From Folioceros fuciformis (Eukaryota; Anthocerotophyta; Anthocerotopsida; Anthocerotales): a stretch of DNA of 27,658 bases. Within the stretch, counting starts at the first letter, position 1, and each line of letters opens with the position of its first letter. The DNA is taken from the NCBI GenBank assembly GCA_049999805.1, contig JBNGIO010003075.1, forward strand, positions 1 through 27,658. The letters run 5' to 3'. Positions 1 to 11,462 of the stretch are shown one piece after another. The translations under genes were made by a program, and so were the position numbers. The notes under the pieces were generated by a model. It had not been told where the DNA came from and did no database searches. It saw only the letters and a program-made list of their open reading frames with translations.

Positions 1-272
1 TATGCACCTTTCATACATGAATCAAATAGATTGATCGATATGTGTACTTGAGTTGGCTCCTAGGGCGAAGAAGTGCTTTTCAACTCGTTCCTAGTACATC
101 CTTGCATATGTTTATAGGCTAGACCCTAGAATTGCACTTTTTTCTTTACAGCTTGGCTCATGAACTTTGAGGAAAGTTTTTGAGGAAACCTAATCCCTAA
201 AAACTATTTGTTGAGGTATGCCTCTCCTCTATTCGCTTAGCCTTTATATGTCTACATTATTTTTCACAAACC

Positions 273-434
273 AAAAGATATGCTTGTAAACTCATAATCT
301 AGAAAAAACAACCTTTTAAGTTAATATAACAGACTAAACTTCCTAAGTCAAACTAAAAGATATGCTTGTAAACCCATAATCTAGAAAAAACAACCTTTTA
401 AGTTAATATAACAGACTAAACTTCCTAAGTCAGA
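273..434. repeat. 82-base tandem duplication, two copies
   Basis: A block starting aaaagatatgcttgtaaac at 273 is repeated in direct orientation at 355, a period of 82 bases. The copies are almost identical over about 80 bases; the clear differences are ctcataatct against cccataatct and the last few bases. Such similarity suggests a recent duplication. There is no coding content in either copy. Confidence 0.9.
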
Positions 435-1545
435 CCAACTATTCTGCTTCATAATCCTTTTGGGTTAGCTATATCAAGCAGAGTAGACAATATTCATAAA
501 TCGGTTAATAGCCCTCATAGATCTTTAGAACATAAAAACATTAGTTCAACAACTTCATACCTAATCAACCAATTTTAGCACAAAAATTCACTTCCATAAG
601 GTATCCATTGACTAATTTGGCTCATATATCAGATCTTCAATGTGCTGCTCTTCATTCAAAATACTTGCAACACATAGTTTGCTTATAGATCTACTACCAA
701 GTGCACATTGTCATACTGTAGATATACTATAGTAGACTGCACTATGTTCAGGGCTGTTATTAGAGTTAGGGTTGGTGCCAAAGATTTGGTTTTCCAATTA
801 CAAGGAGCATGGGGCTTGAACTAGTCTTGTTTAATTATATATTCTTTTTTTTTTAAAATCTAGTTTTAAGGAATAGTTGTCTTTAGGTTAGCATGCTAGG
901 AGCAAGCAAGTTTTTGGAGCTAGTAGGTTTCAAAGCGAGCCATGGGATCTTATGTCTTACAACTTTTTGGTACTCTTTGCTTTAGGCATGGGTCTCATTT
1001 CTTCAGCTTCCAACAAGGACACCTTTTGTTTTGTGTGTGGAAAATAGTTCATATCTTGAGGTGTCATAAATCATATGTGTTTAACGTATAAGGACTTAAA
1101 CTAAACTACACAGGAGGCCCAACTTCAACAAGCTTTTCTTTTTGGGTGGCCCCCATGATCGTAGGAACCAATGACCTGCATTCCCCTTCTTTGGAGTCCT
1201 AGCAATGGTTAACAACTCCATTTTGGTCATCTCCTAACATTTATTGGAGGTGTGTTTCCCAAAATTATACTTATTCTAACACCTCCCACAACGCCTTCAC
1301 GACAACATTCACCTAGCTTATTGGCTTCCATAAGAGCATCTAGTGCTTGATCCCCAAGATGAGGCTATTTGGACATCGTTCCTTTATCTTCTGACTGGGA
1401 AGGAAAAAAAAAACAATGCCTAACAAGGTCCACTTCTTAGGTTTCTTCCCACTGGGAAGAAAAAGGTTCTAATGAATCCATGAAGCAGCATGTTGTCCTT
1501 AACTCCTTGGGTTGGACAGTAGAGGGGAGTGCATTGGCCAAGATT

Positions 1546-1612
1546 CATAAGAACTCCCTTCTACAACCCTACACACACCCATAAGAACTCCCTTCTACAA
1601 GCTACACACACG
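1546..1612. repeat. 34-base tandem duplication, two copies
   Basis: The segment cataagaactcccttctaca starts at 1546 and again at 1580. Both copies continue into an ACACAC-rich tail. This is a short direct tandem duplication of about 34 bases in AT-rich non-coding DNA. Confidence 0.85.
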
Positions 1613-1732
1613 TTTATCCCCCTTGCCATTATGATACATGAGGCAATTAGTAAGGCGATTTCTCAGTTTTTGAAACCTTCGCAAAGATAGTTCACAACAA
1701 GAAAAATGAGCTTGGTCTTCCTCTTTCGTGCA

Positions 1733-1836
1733 TTGTAGTGTTCTTTTAGCCGAGGGTTTTGTAGTGTTCTTTTAGCCAAGGGTTTTGTAGTGTTCCTCTA
1801 GCCGAGGGTTTTGTAGTGTTCCTCTAGTCGAGGGTT
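1733..1836. repeat. 26-base minisatellite, four copies
   Basis: Four head-to-tail 26-base units start at 1733, 1759, 1785 and 1811, each beginning ttgtagtgtt and ending gagggtt or aagggtt. Copies 1-2 share tctttt and copies 3-4 share cctcta in the middle, so the array probably grew by duplicating pairs. Non-coding minisatellite. Confidence 0.92.
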
Positions 1837-2103
1837 TCCATTGTACTACAGTAGATGATGACTAATGCCGTATAGAAGACGACAACAATGGTAGACGATA
1901 GCAACTCTAATGGTAGATAGACCCTCCTCCTTGGACCATGATATCCTACATGTTGTTTGCAGTTTTTAGGTTCAGCGGTTTCAATCACTAGTCCTCGATG
2001 CCTTCATTAAGAGTAAATAAATTTCCCATCCTGTTTATGTATGGAATGTCCATAGGTTCTATATTAAGTTTAACCTTTTTACAAATGCTCCTCTACTTTT
2101 ATC

Positions 2104-3230
2104 CTACAGGCTCAAGAAAATATTAAGATTTGAAACACGATGTAGGTGTGAGGACGTGCTGTTTCGTACATTTTTATGTTCCCATCGACATCTAGTTAGA
2201 TACGAGAGGATCAAGGATATGCGAGATTCCCTTAGCAGGAAGGGGTGCAAACTCCCCAGAACGGTCTCCGGTCTCCCGAATGCCAGGTAACTCAGAGTAT
2301 CACATGGTCTACACCGGCAGCGGCAGCGGGAGGAGGAGGCTATGGCTGGAAAACCCTTAAACACGTCGAGTCAAGCCGTTCTAAGGAAGCCGGACAGTAG
2401 CTTTTCAGATCAGAGTAGAGGAAAACTCCGTCGAGTTTCCACAGTACCTGTGTAAGAGTACTAGACATGCCCGTTTTCTCCTCGGATCACAACGTACCAC
2501 GAAAGCCGGGTGGAGACGCGTAGGGTGTGGTAGACCGCCTTCCTGAGCCATCTGCAACTTAATGCGTGTACAGACATTGATTTCATGGCAGCTGATCATG
2601 GCCAACAAGATCATGAACCAGTCGGTGCCACAAGCCCTCCTGCAAGTTAGGTGGGAGGCAACTGCAGGTGGCTTGTGATGTAGCAGCCGCTGCCTGCTAC
2701 CTACTAATTACGTACGGAATCAAACCAACCCTGGCTTCGGACTGCAAGCACGGTCGAAGAGTGCAGGCAAACCTTGATTTCGATGCCGAGCTGCTGAACT
2801 CCATCCATGAAGTTGCAAGGTCTGCAAAGCCTGTTTAGCTGCTACTACAACCAACTTTGACATGGGAACCGACTTGCCGTGCGTCTATATTGAAGCTAAT
2901 TAGGTGGGTGTACGGGCGGGGCATGACGTGCCACGCTGAAGTCAGGGCGGGTGAAGGGGCTGCATGAGTACCAACCCCTTCAGGTTGCTTGTCTGGAGAG
3001 CCTGGTGCTGCATCGCGCACATTGTAGGTCGAGACGTGTTTCTATATCGTTTTTTTTAGGAAGCGCCTGCAGATGGCTATTATAGAGAGGGAGGACAGCG
3101 AGCTCATTGGTCCGAAGTGATACGGGTGTGATACTGCAGGGCCCGTCCGCTGTCGGGCTCTGCCGGGTGTCGTATCAAGCGGGGAAGACCGTGATTGTCC
3201 AGGCGGAGCGGAAACATTGCTGCTGCGGCC
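2104..3230. other. Intergenic region upstream of the F-box gene
   Basis: Composition rises here to the level of the gene block. The open frames present are short, have no recognisable family and start in poor context. The region presumably contains the promoter and 5' UTR of the F-box/LRR gene starting at 3231, but I see no convincing TATA box or other element. Confidence 0.5.
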
Positions 3231-6184
3231 ATGGCCACGTTTTCTAGTCTGCCAGTGGAGGTACTGCTTCTCCGAGATGGATTTTCTGCATCCGCCGTGC
3301 TTCAGTGGGGATGATGATGGATGTTTTTCTTGCCAGGTTTTGTCGCGAGTGGTCGAGTTCCTTCCTCCGCAAGAATGGGCTCGGGTGGCGCAAGCTTGCA
3401 AGATCTTGCGTGCAGCTTGCAACAGGTTAAGCCAGTCGAGCTCAAGTCTGCACTTGTTTAATTCGGCGTCAGGCTGATTGTTTCTCCTGTCCATACCTTC
3501 CTCATACTTTTGTCTACAGTGCGTATGGGACGCTCCAGTACTTGGACCTCAAAAATGCCGGTGCTGCATTGGACGATTCTTGCTTTTTTGGTGTGTGCTC
3601 CAGGCTGGGAACGACCCTGAAGCGGATTGAGCTGGTTAGTCTCATGTCTTCGCGCTTCTCGATCTTCATTTGGATGAATACCTGTGGTGGACCCTGAATT
3701 GGTGGCTGCAGCCATGGGCCACCTGTTGTCGATTAATTTTCTAAGACTTCACATCTTGATAATGCATCAGGACTGTTGGCATCTTTCAGACCCAATGCTG
3801 CAATATCTTCCAAAAGGCATTGAAGAAATTGCTTTGTGTGGTTGTGACCATCACAGCGACACCATCCTTGATCACGTTGCGAACTTTGAGAACTTGCGCT
3901 TCTTTGCATGGTCCGGTTTTGGTGGGGCGGTGTCAACCGCTGGATTCGAGAACCTCGCAAGCAGATGCAGGTGTGGTTGGCTAAGAATTCCTCTGTGCCC
4001 ATGTCGTCCGGTTTAAATTTATTGTTCATTGTCTTCGTTCGTCTCACAGCTCTGCATCTCGTCTTGCTTGCAGGAAGCTGGCTACATTCATGATTGATAG
4101 TGGTTGTGCAATAGATGTGAACCGAGTTGTTCAGGCCTTTGCCAAGAACTGCCCTGCTCTGACACAGCTAAGCGCATACGATCTTACCATGGTATGTTCT
4201 TTAGCAAGTTAGCTGTGCTTTGCAATCCACGGAATAACTTTTGAAAGACTCTTCTTTGACGTGGTCATCTGGTGTTGTAAGGATACCCTGAACGTTATGC
4301 AAGAATGCGGGATATCTTTGAGAAGGTTTTATCATAAAAGGAGGCACCAGAGTGGCCTGCCTGTTTCTGACATGTCACTCCTCATGATAGTCGGGATGTG
4401 TCCACTTCTAGAGGAGTTGCACTTGGTCGACAAAACCAGCAGGGGTGCTTCCGGGGTAAGTGTTATTTCTCTATTTTGGTCTACCAGGATGTGCTGTCCA
4501 CTTGCGTTCAGATAGAAGAGGTGAACACAGAATTTCGGTGCAATTTCGTTTCAGGATGTCACGGACTTTGGCCTCTTGGCGTTGGCTGTGAGATCGACTA
4601 CGCTACGTACACTAAAATTGCAGCTGGCCTCCCCAAGTTTAGAGCGGTGTTCAGGAGTGGCTGTGATGGAATGTATGTGCGGTTGATCAATCCATTGCTT
4701 TCAGAACATTGCTTTCTGTATTTCGCAACTTCTTTTTGTGCTTGCAATTCCCTAGCTCCTGTTTGTGTAAGTGCCATTGACACCAGTCTGAACCCTAGAA
4801 CTATAGGATGTAACAATACGGACTCAACTTTTTGAATCTTGCAGTGGCATCAGTTTGCAACAACCTTACCCACTTAGAGCTCAGTAGTTTCAAGCGATTG
4901 ACGGATCCACCAGTTTATGAGCTTATCCAGGTATTGTAGTTGTCTTAGAATCTGTTAATGTGAGATCAGCGTCATTATCAAAGTAGTTTGTTTCTGAAGC
5001 TTCTGTTTATGCGCAGAGATGCGTCAACCTGGTTGATGTAGCTCTAGATGGCGCTCCCATCAGCGATGCCTCCTTGGACTTTCTTGCACTTAACTGCAAG
5101 TTCCTTATTTCAATTTCCATCAAGGGCTGCAGAAAGGTGTGGGCAAAGTTTTTGGTCATTGATGTTACCTTTTGCAGGAATGAGGAGTGGGTATACAAGT
5201 CAAGCATGTTCCTTATGTTGCCCTTGTAGTTGACTGAAGCAGGACTTAAGGCTTTAGGGCTATGTGGTTCGCTCGAAGCTATCAATGCGGGCCAAACCAG
5301 TGGAGTGACAGACGCAGCTGTTGCCGTCATCTGCAGGGGAAATCCACGTTTGAAAACTTTGGTACTTTCTGCCTCCGAATCACAAGCTGTCGCTCTGTGT
5401 GAAAAATGCACCTTACTCAGTTGAAGAAACTTGCCTCTCACTCTCCTCTCGGGTGCATTCCACCAAGCAGATGTAGTAGCAAGCCTTAATTTGTAGTGGA
5501 TGAAGTCATGCTCCAATGTTGTTGTTCACGGCCGCAGGTGTTAAGCTACGGGTTGTTGTCGGATAAAGCAGTATCTGCCGTCGCTCTTTGCCCTGATCTG
5601 CAGGAACTTGGATTGCATGGCTGTTCCCGGATCTCAAACACCGGTTTGCTTGCCATCTCCAAAGGGTGCGCAACTACTCTCCTTGACGACCTGTTTTCCA
5701 TTTTCTTATCTGTCAAGCTCCATAACTTACGTTTACTCCTGCTTCCGCAGATGCCGTAGGCTTCGTCACCTATCTGTCAGCTACTGCGACGCGATAACGG
5801 ACTCGGGAGTAGTTTCTTTGGCATATGGATGTCCCGGACTGGTGAAAGTGAGGCTGGATGGCTGCCGCTATCTATCCAACCCGAGTGTTCGAGTGCTGTG
5901 CCAGATGTGTCATCGCCTGCGGTACCTGAGCATGCATCACAGTGTGAAGCTGTCAGACGATGTGTTTCACCATCTGCTGAAAGCTTCGTCTCTTAGATCC
6001 GTGGACTTGGGCAGGTACGCATGTGATGAATCATTTCCTCGTAGGTCGGGATTTTTTGGCGGAAACTCAAGGGTCATAATACTGAGCGTGCTCCTGTGTT
6101 GGCAGGTCCCGATTTACCACCAAAGGCATTGAGTCCTTCAAACAGCAGAGGCCCCATGTAGACCTCCTCATTGAAATGCAGTGA
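3231..6184 (+). CDS. F-box/leucine-rich-repeat protein (13 exons, 550 aa)
   Basis: Probable substrate receptor of an SCF-type ubiquitin ligase. Exons: 3231-3260, 3337-3425, 3520-3634, 3771-3970, 4074-4191, 4282-4455, 4555-4672, 4845-4930, 5017-5136, 5230-5361, 5538-5665, 5751-6014, 6106-6184; all junctions are GT-AG and keep phase. The N-terminus (residues 5-40) is an F-box: FSSLPVE is followed by VLSRVVEFLPPQEWARVAQ. The rest is a run of Cys-containing LRRs of the FBXL/AMN1 type, clearest in exons 9-12 (LQELGLHGCSRISNTGLL, LRHLSVSYCDAITDSG, LVKVRLDGCRYLSN). The ATG at 3231 sits in a good plant context (gcggccATGGcc) just before the F-box. Exon 4 could start at 3712 by sequence, but only the acceptor at 3770 keeps phase and restores the repeat. 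The substrate cannot be told from sequence; the family assignment is firm, orthology is not. Confidence 0.88.
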
Positions 6185-6581
6185 GGTGGGCTCCGTAAAC
6201 GGGCCTGTCGACCTTTCCTCACGCTTCACTCCACTTGGTACACCGGGACTCGCCCGTCACATATGTACGTATGTACGTCAGCGAGTGTAGGTCCTTTACA
6301 AGAGTAGGTCGGAGCAGCTGATGAAAGAACGCTGTAAGTGCATGTACATAGGTTCTCGATCGTACACGATAATTTACTTTTCTTATATGCTTGGTTATAT
6401 ATATCTAATGTGGACACCAGTGTCGGAGGGTACCAAATGGCAAATATAATACATAAGTGATCAAGTTGTGGAGGTGATTCCATCGGTGTCGTCCGCAACT
6501 AATCCGTTGTCCAGATTGTATCCAAACAAAACAGAGCTTCGCCTTCCTCCTTCGCCAGATTGTCGAGCTGGTCGTGGAACG
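6185..6581. other. Intergenic: F-box 3' end and WDR75 5' region
   Basis: About 400 bases between two genes on the same strand. It holds a small direct/palindromic patch gtacgtatgtacgt near 6265 and a TATATATA run near 6396. No coding frame continues through it: the frame of WDR75 is open upstream of its ATG, but has no earlier ATG and no family similarity. Confidence 0.5.
6396..6403 (+). promoter_or_regulatory. Possible TATA element of WDR75
   Basis: TATATATA lies about 180 bases upstream of the WDR75 start codon, a spacing compatible with a TATA box plus a 5' UTR of about 150 bases. It is the only such run between the two genes. Low confidence, since AT runs occur by chance. Confidence 0.25.
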
Positions 6582-9500
6582 ATGATTCGCGGGGGCGGTA
6601 GTCTCGTTGATTATCGTCCCGTCTTCTCGGTGGATGGCAAGCTCGTGCTTGTCTGCACGGGCTGCACCGTGTCCGTCTTCAGTGTTGCCACAGGGCTGCT
6701 GGTGCGTGTTTCGTAAGGGCATTGTGCCTCATTTTCGATTCGTTCAGCCGCCAAGGAAAATACTGCTTAGCTTCGTCCGTCTGACGCTCCGATCGCTCGC
6801 AGGCGACGCAGGTGTGCGGCCACGAAGACCGGGTCACCAGCGTTGTTGTTGTCCAGGATTTGGGCCCGACCAAATCAGTGGTGCATCATGCCTGGACGTC
6901 GTCCCTGGATGGGAAATTGCGGCTTTGGGATTTTGGCGTTGGTGTCCTCATCAAGACCGTGGACATCGGACAACCGGTTTGGTCCCTGGTATGTGTTGTC
7001 TTGTGGTTTTTTTTTTTTTTTGGTGGCTGCTGATGCGCGGTAGCGGGGGTGCTCACAGGGTGTTGGAATTAGGGTCGGCAAATGCTGATTTCTGGGAGTG
7101 CCTTGCGCCGTAGGTCATACCGATGTGGTTTTATCCAGCTGAGAAGGCGAAGCCATTGACAGCATTTCTGTCCGTCGGTTACAAAAAGGGCGGAGCGAAG
7201 CCTGAGGATGGGAAAGTGCAGGGCCGAGTTCTTGTGTACAATTTGACCAGTTCGAGTCCCTTTCCAGGCTACTTGGCAAAGGTATGCAGGGAAGAAGCTT
7301 CTTCTTTTTGGACCACCGATATGTGTATAGTTGTGTGGATGCTGTAGCTCACTTAGATTCTTGGGCTTTGCAGACCGAGTCTCCCAGGCTGTTGGAAGCA
7401 AGTCAGTCTGGCGGCCTGGTTGGAATGATTGACAAGAACAAGGTTTGGGTGTGGCGAGTACCAAGCGTTAAATTTAAATTGAAGGACGTGGATGTCCTTT
7501 TGTTGCACCATGTAAGGGAACTTCGGGTTCTTGCATTTGATCCAACAGACACTGTACTGGCTGCTGGCGATAAGACTGGCAGAATTCTGCTATGGCAAAA
7601 CATAGGGGAAGTCAAGTTTGGTGGAGTTTCCGATTCTGGGGACACGAAAAGGGGTTTGAAACGAAAACTCGAAAATGGTATTGCTGGACACCAGGAGGAG
7701 TCCCGGCAGAATGATGATGCGCAAGCTGTGTCTACTTATCACTGGCATTCCCATGAAGTCAAGCTTCTCACATTTTCTGCGGATGGAGTCTATTTGCTGT
7801 CCGGTAACACTGAAGCTATTTATTCAGTACTGCAGTACGGCGTCTTTGGCTGTTTCATGGATTTGACACGTCTCCCTTGTGCTTGCTCAGGTGGATTGGA
7901 AGCTGTCCTAGTAATCTGGCATGTGGAGACAGGGAACAAGGATTTTGTTCCTCGATTAGGAGGGCCTCTTCTGTTTATTTCGAAGTCTCCTGATCCTGTT
8001 ATCTTTTCGGTGAGTGGCATTGGCTTGCTGTCGTCAACCCTTGCTATGTCTTAAAATCCATCAGATGAATGCTGGAAGCTGAGATCGTAGAGTGTGTCCT
8101 GAAACTATGTCTAGCTGTTTCACGCCTTTCACCAGAAAATTGCAGTTTTTGGGAGAGTAAAAAGCTTTACAAGTGATGTCAACTTGTAGGTATCATGTGC
8201 AGACAACTCAATTGTGTTTTTCAACTTTGGTACCAGAAGTGTGCAGAGAGGCATTCATGGGATCAAGGTACATATTTCTCTAGCCAGCCGTGGCCATTGG
8301 TATGTACGAGAGGGTCAGGATGCAGGGTTTGTCAAGAAATCTTGTAATTTGCTCTGCTGCTGTTTTACCAGCCACTAGCCATCCTGCCAAACAACGATGG
8401 ACTTGTGAAGAACTCAGGAGTTGTCCTAGAGCCTGTGGAAGGAATCATGGCGCTCACAACGGAAAACGTTTCAGTTCAATTTTATGACATCTTCCAGGAC
8501 CGGCATGTGGCCGAGGTAGTTCTCGACTTACATGGGCTGATTTCTTTCACTTTCCATAAGTTTGCTTTCTAGATGGGGCCAAAAAGCAACAATTCTTGTA
8601 GTGTGACATGCCTTACTAGAGTTTTCTTGCAGATTCAAGTGTATCCCAGAAACTACCTTCCAACTCCTGACAAGGCAGGAGGGCCCTCACCGCCCTCGGT
8701 AATGTTTAGTGTGCAATTAGGAAGGACTTTCTCGAGTTTTCTAGTGATTGGATCTATGTGATACAAGTGAGAAGAAACCTGTGCATGATGACTGAACTAT
8801 TGTGCTGAAACAGAGCTTGGTGACCCATGTTGCGTTCTCAGCGGATGGCATGGTGATGGTCACGGTGCATTCAAGGCTGTCTGAAAAAGAATTAGGAGGC
8901 TCGTCACACCTTAAGTTTTGGGACCGGGAAGTGGGTGTCTTGCGGTTTACGGAGAACACAGTAGCCCAGGAGAGCAGGTGCGCTCCTGTTTTTCTGTTTG
9001 TGTTTCTGGGATGGTTGCAACTGTTGCTGGCTGTAAGTTGTGTATTCTCATTGTGAAAAATTTGTGTCTGAACAGTGCTGAGATTTCAGCGCTTGCTTGC
9101 CATCCAAGCAAGCACATGGTTGTCAGCTGCATTCCATTGGCTGCTGAATTCAAGGTGAGACCACATGGCCTCAGATTTGGAGGTGGTTTACACATCTTAC
9201 CTCCATACCCGAGTTCCTGACTGCATGAATATTTCGCTTACCAGGTGTGGGTTCAAGATAAAAGAGCAGGGCTCGAAGACGAAGACAAGTTTTTTCGATG
9301 GTCCTGCCGATCTGTCGGGTCCTACAGGTGACGTGTTCAATGGTGGCTTAGTTTATTCCTGGTCCTGTGCGTTGCTGCTGTGAAGGCGAATGCCAAGCTG
9401 AACCGTCAAATTGCAGGCGGAAGCGCATTTTAAGTGCATCCTTTTCTACGGATGGTTCTCTGCTGGCAGTCGCTGCTGAGGAGGTTGTTACCTTGTGGAA

Positions 9501-10520
9501 TCCTGTTACCAATGGGATAGTTACTGTACTCTCGTCTGCTCCTCCTCAGGTGTGTAGAGTTTTAAGTTGTGTATTGGATTTGTCATGTAATGGCTCTCCT
9601 AGGCATGTAGGCTTGGACATCAAGAGACAACAAACCTCTGACTACATACCTTTGTTGTGGTTTCCCTATAGCCAATCTTCGCATTGTCCTTCATTCCCAA
9701 GTCTCGACACGTGGTTGCCCTTACAGGAGGAGCGAAGGGGGAGATATTTGTGTGGAACTTAGAAACAGTCGGGTTACAGCTGAGAATTGGGCTCAGAGCA
9801 GAAGGTGAATCCTGGGCTTGCTTGCCAACCTTGGGTTTGCTCAGTGCCTGAGATGGCATAAGCTAACGCCTTTTCCTTTTTTTGGCAGCTCTGGCTGTGG
9901 ACCCAAGCAACCCACAGTTCGCGGTGATTCTTTCACCTCCGAGCAGTAGTGGTGGAGTGGATTCATCCAGCTTCAGTGTCGTAGCTGTCTTCAATGTGGA
10001 ACAAACCTCGCCAGTAGCTGTGTGGAACATCCGCAATGTGAGAATCTCGTCCTTTAATGCTGATGCCCTGTCGATCGTCTCGGCCGACGCCGCGGCGGAA
10101 TGATGCTGATGGTAACTTTCTTTCCTGCAGGCTCACGGAGGAAGTTTAGCGTTTCTGCCACGCCATCTATTGCCAGCGGCAGATAGCCAGGAAAGCGGGG
10201 AGGCGGGACTGGGAAGCAAACTTCTGGTCTCCACTGCAACCAGAGAGTTTGTAGTCTTGGACCCTCTCAGGCCAGATAGCATCGAAGTAGAGGGCACGCC
10301 CATACAGGAGAAGCTGCCGGAAGACGAAGATATTTCTGCCTTAACAGCCATGTATGGTAAATCAGTGAAGCCAAGGGCTCGAATAGCGGCGCCAGAAGTG
10401 TCGAGGATCGGAGGCAACAGGCCATGGGGCGACCTGTTCAATTGTCCGTCCCATGTGCTTCCCCCTCTGTCTAGAATCGGGCTTCCTTTCATCAATTCAT
10501 TTCTGAGTAAAGTAAAGTAA
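6582..10520 (+). CDS. WDR75: WDR75/UTP17-like SSU processome WD-repeat protein (15 exons, 813 aa)
   Basis: Nucleolar WD40 protein of the t-UTP (UtpA) group, needed for pre-rRNA transcription and 18S rRNA maturation. Exons: 6582-6701, 6803-6988, 7114-7281, 7374-7803, 7891-8009, 8190-8267, 8372-8515, 8633-8698, 8814-8977, 9076-9154, 9245-9327, 9417-9549, 9672-9804, 9889-10037, 10131-10520; all phases agree. The N-terminus MIRGGGSLVDYRPVFS and the following VSVFSVATGLL match the start of plant WDR75, which fixes the ATG. WD-like blades are visible at HEDRVTSVVVV...LDGKLRLWDF, REL RVLAFDPTDTVLAAGD, and LSASFSTDGSLLAVAAEE. The C-terminal SHVLPPLSRIG motif is typical of the family. Length fits the family (about 800-900 residues, two propellers). 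No broken exon or missing blade is evident. Confidence 0.93.
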
Positions 10521-11120
10521 ATTGAGAGTAACGCTACTGGAGTTCTGTTAGGTGTGTAAGTTCAATGTGCGTATGAATAGAGAAGGCCAGAGTCCCGAAG
10601 GTGGTGAGGAATAGTGATGCATCTTGACAAGAATTCACGGTGAGGAGCAGTGATAGAGATCGGTGACGGAAGAGAGAGAGAGAGAGGGTAGGACTCGCAG
10701 GAGAGAGAAGCAGAACCGTGTTTGGGTGAGTGCTACGGAGCCTACAGGAATCGTCACCCCGCCTATAAGAACCGACGGAAGTCGTCACCCAGAGGCCTGC
10801 GCGGCGTGCGCCCATACGACGCTTAGCAGTGAAGAGTACTGTACATGCTGTACATATGAATTGTCAGAGAGAGCGTGTGCCTAGTTCCAAGCAGCTCTCG
10901 GATCGGTCTCGCCACTTACTTCCTTCCTCCAAACTGGAAGACGTACCGAGCAAGTGCGTGGAACGTGCGTGAAGGAAGTGTCGATCCGGCCTTGAGAGCC
11001 GAAGAGTCGAGGTGAAGAAGCAGTCCAAGCCAGAGCTCGCGGCCTGGCAGGCTCCTCTCCAGTTTAGTGCCTCGGTTTCGTGTCGGCTGCTGGTGCGGTG
11101 CCGCAAGCGAGGTAGAGGCG
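10521..11120. other. Intergenic region before the protease gene
   Basis: Six hundred bases with no supported gene. It contains an (AG)n tract at 10671-10686 and, near 10762, cctataaga, which could be a TATA element for the protease transcript. tcgtcaccc occurs twice flanking this site. Long open frames further right on both strands (for example 11012-11602) are by-products of high GC and show no family resemblance. Confidence 0.45.
10671..10686. repeat. (AG)n microsatellite
   Basis: A run of about eight AG dinucleotides in the promoter-proximal region of the protease gene. GA tracts are common near plant transcription starts; no function can be assigned from sequence. Confidence 0.8.
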
Positions 11121-11243
11121 ATGGAGTCGCAATCGGGCTCGGCCGGGAAGGAGGCGGCCGGCGCCTGCAGCTCCGTCCTCTGCTGTTGCCTGGACATTCT
11201 GATCATCATCCAGCAGGTCATGGCCTGCTGCTGCACCGGCTAG
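11121..11243 (+). CDS. 40-aa Cys-rich hydrophobic microprotein or uORF
   Basis: Small ORF starting in strong context (gaggcgATGGag) and ending at TAG 11241-11243. The first half is polar (MESQSGSAGKEAAGA). The second half is CCC, then LDILIIIQQVMA, then CCC and TG at the end: a hydrophobic stretch bracketed by two Cys triplets, which would suit S-acylation or membrane association. No ATG lies between its stop and the protease start at 11463, so in a common transcript it would be the nearest uORF. It may instead be a separate small gene, or chance. I do not recognise a named family. Confidence 0.4.
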   Translation: MESQSGSAGKEAAGACSSVLCCCLDILIIIQQVMACCCTG

Positions 11244-11462
11244 CTCTCCGTCGCCCGCGCTCCGTCAAGCCAATCCTGCTATTCCGAAGCCAATCCCGCC
11301 ATCTCCGCTGCCACCACGTCTCTCCCCCTGCCCGGCTGGGCGCCAATTCCCTCCCGCGCGGCATCCTGGAGCCCGGGAGCGAGCAGCTCGGGCGCGCGTT
11401 CACGGAATTCAGCCGGGCCCCCCGTCACGTTGCCAGGGCGGGGGGGCACCGGAACCGGAGCG

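Larger units (their letters stand above)
1..2103. other. AT-rich gene-free left flank
   Basis: No reading frame here looks like a protein and no RNA gene was recognised. The base composition is clearly more AT-rich than the gene block that begins near 2.1-3.2 kb. It holds three short tandem-repeat blocks, listed separately, and many poly-A/poly-T tracts. It may be decayed transposon or other intergenic DNA, but nothing in it identifies an element with confidence. Confidence 0.6.

Noticed and set aside
1025-1085. CFVCGK reading resembling a retroviral-type zinc knuckle
   Set aside because: Stops follow at once, the His-Cys spacing is wrong without frameshifts, and no other retroelement domain is visible nearby.
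7006-7021. Long poly-T run
   Set aside because: It lies within WDR75 intron 2 and looks like an ordinary homopolymer; it is not a terminator in this context.
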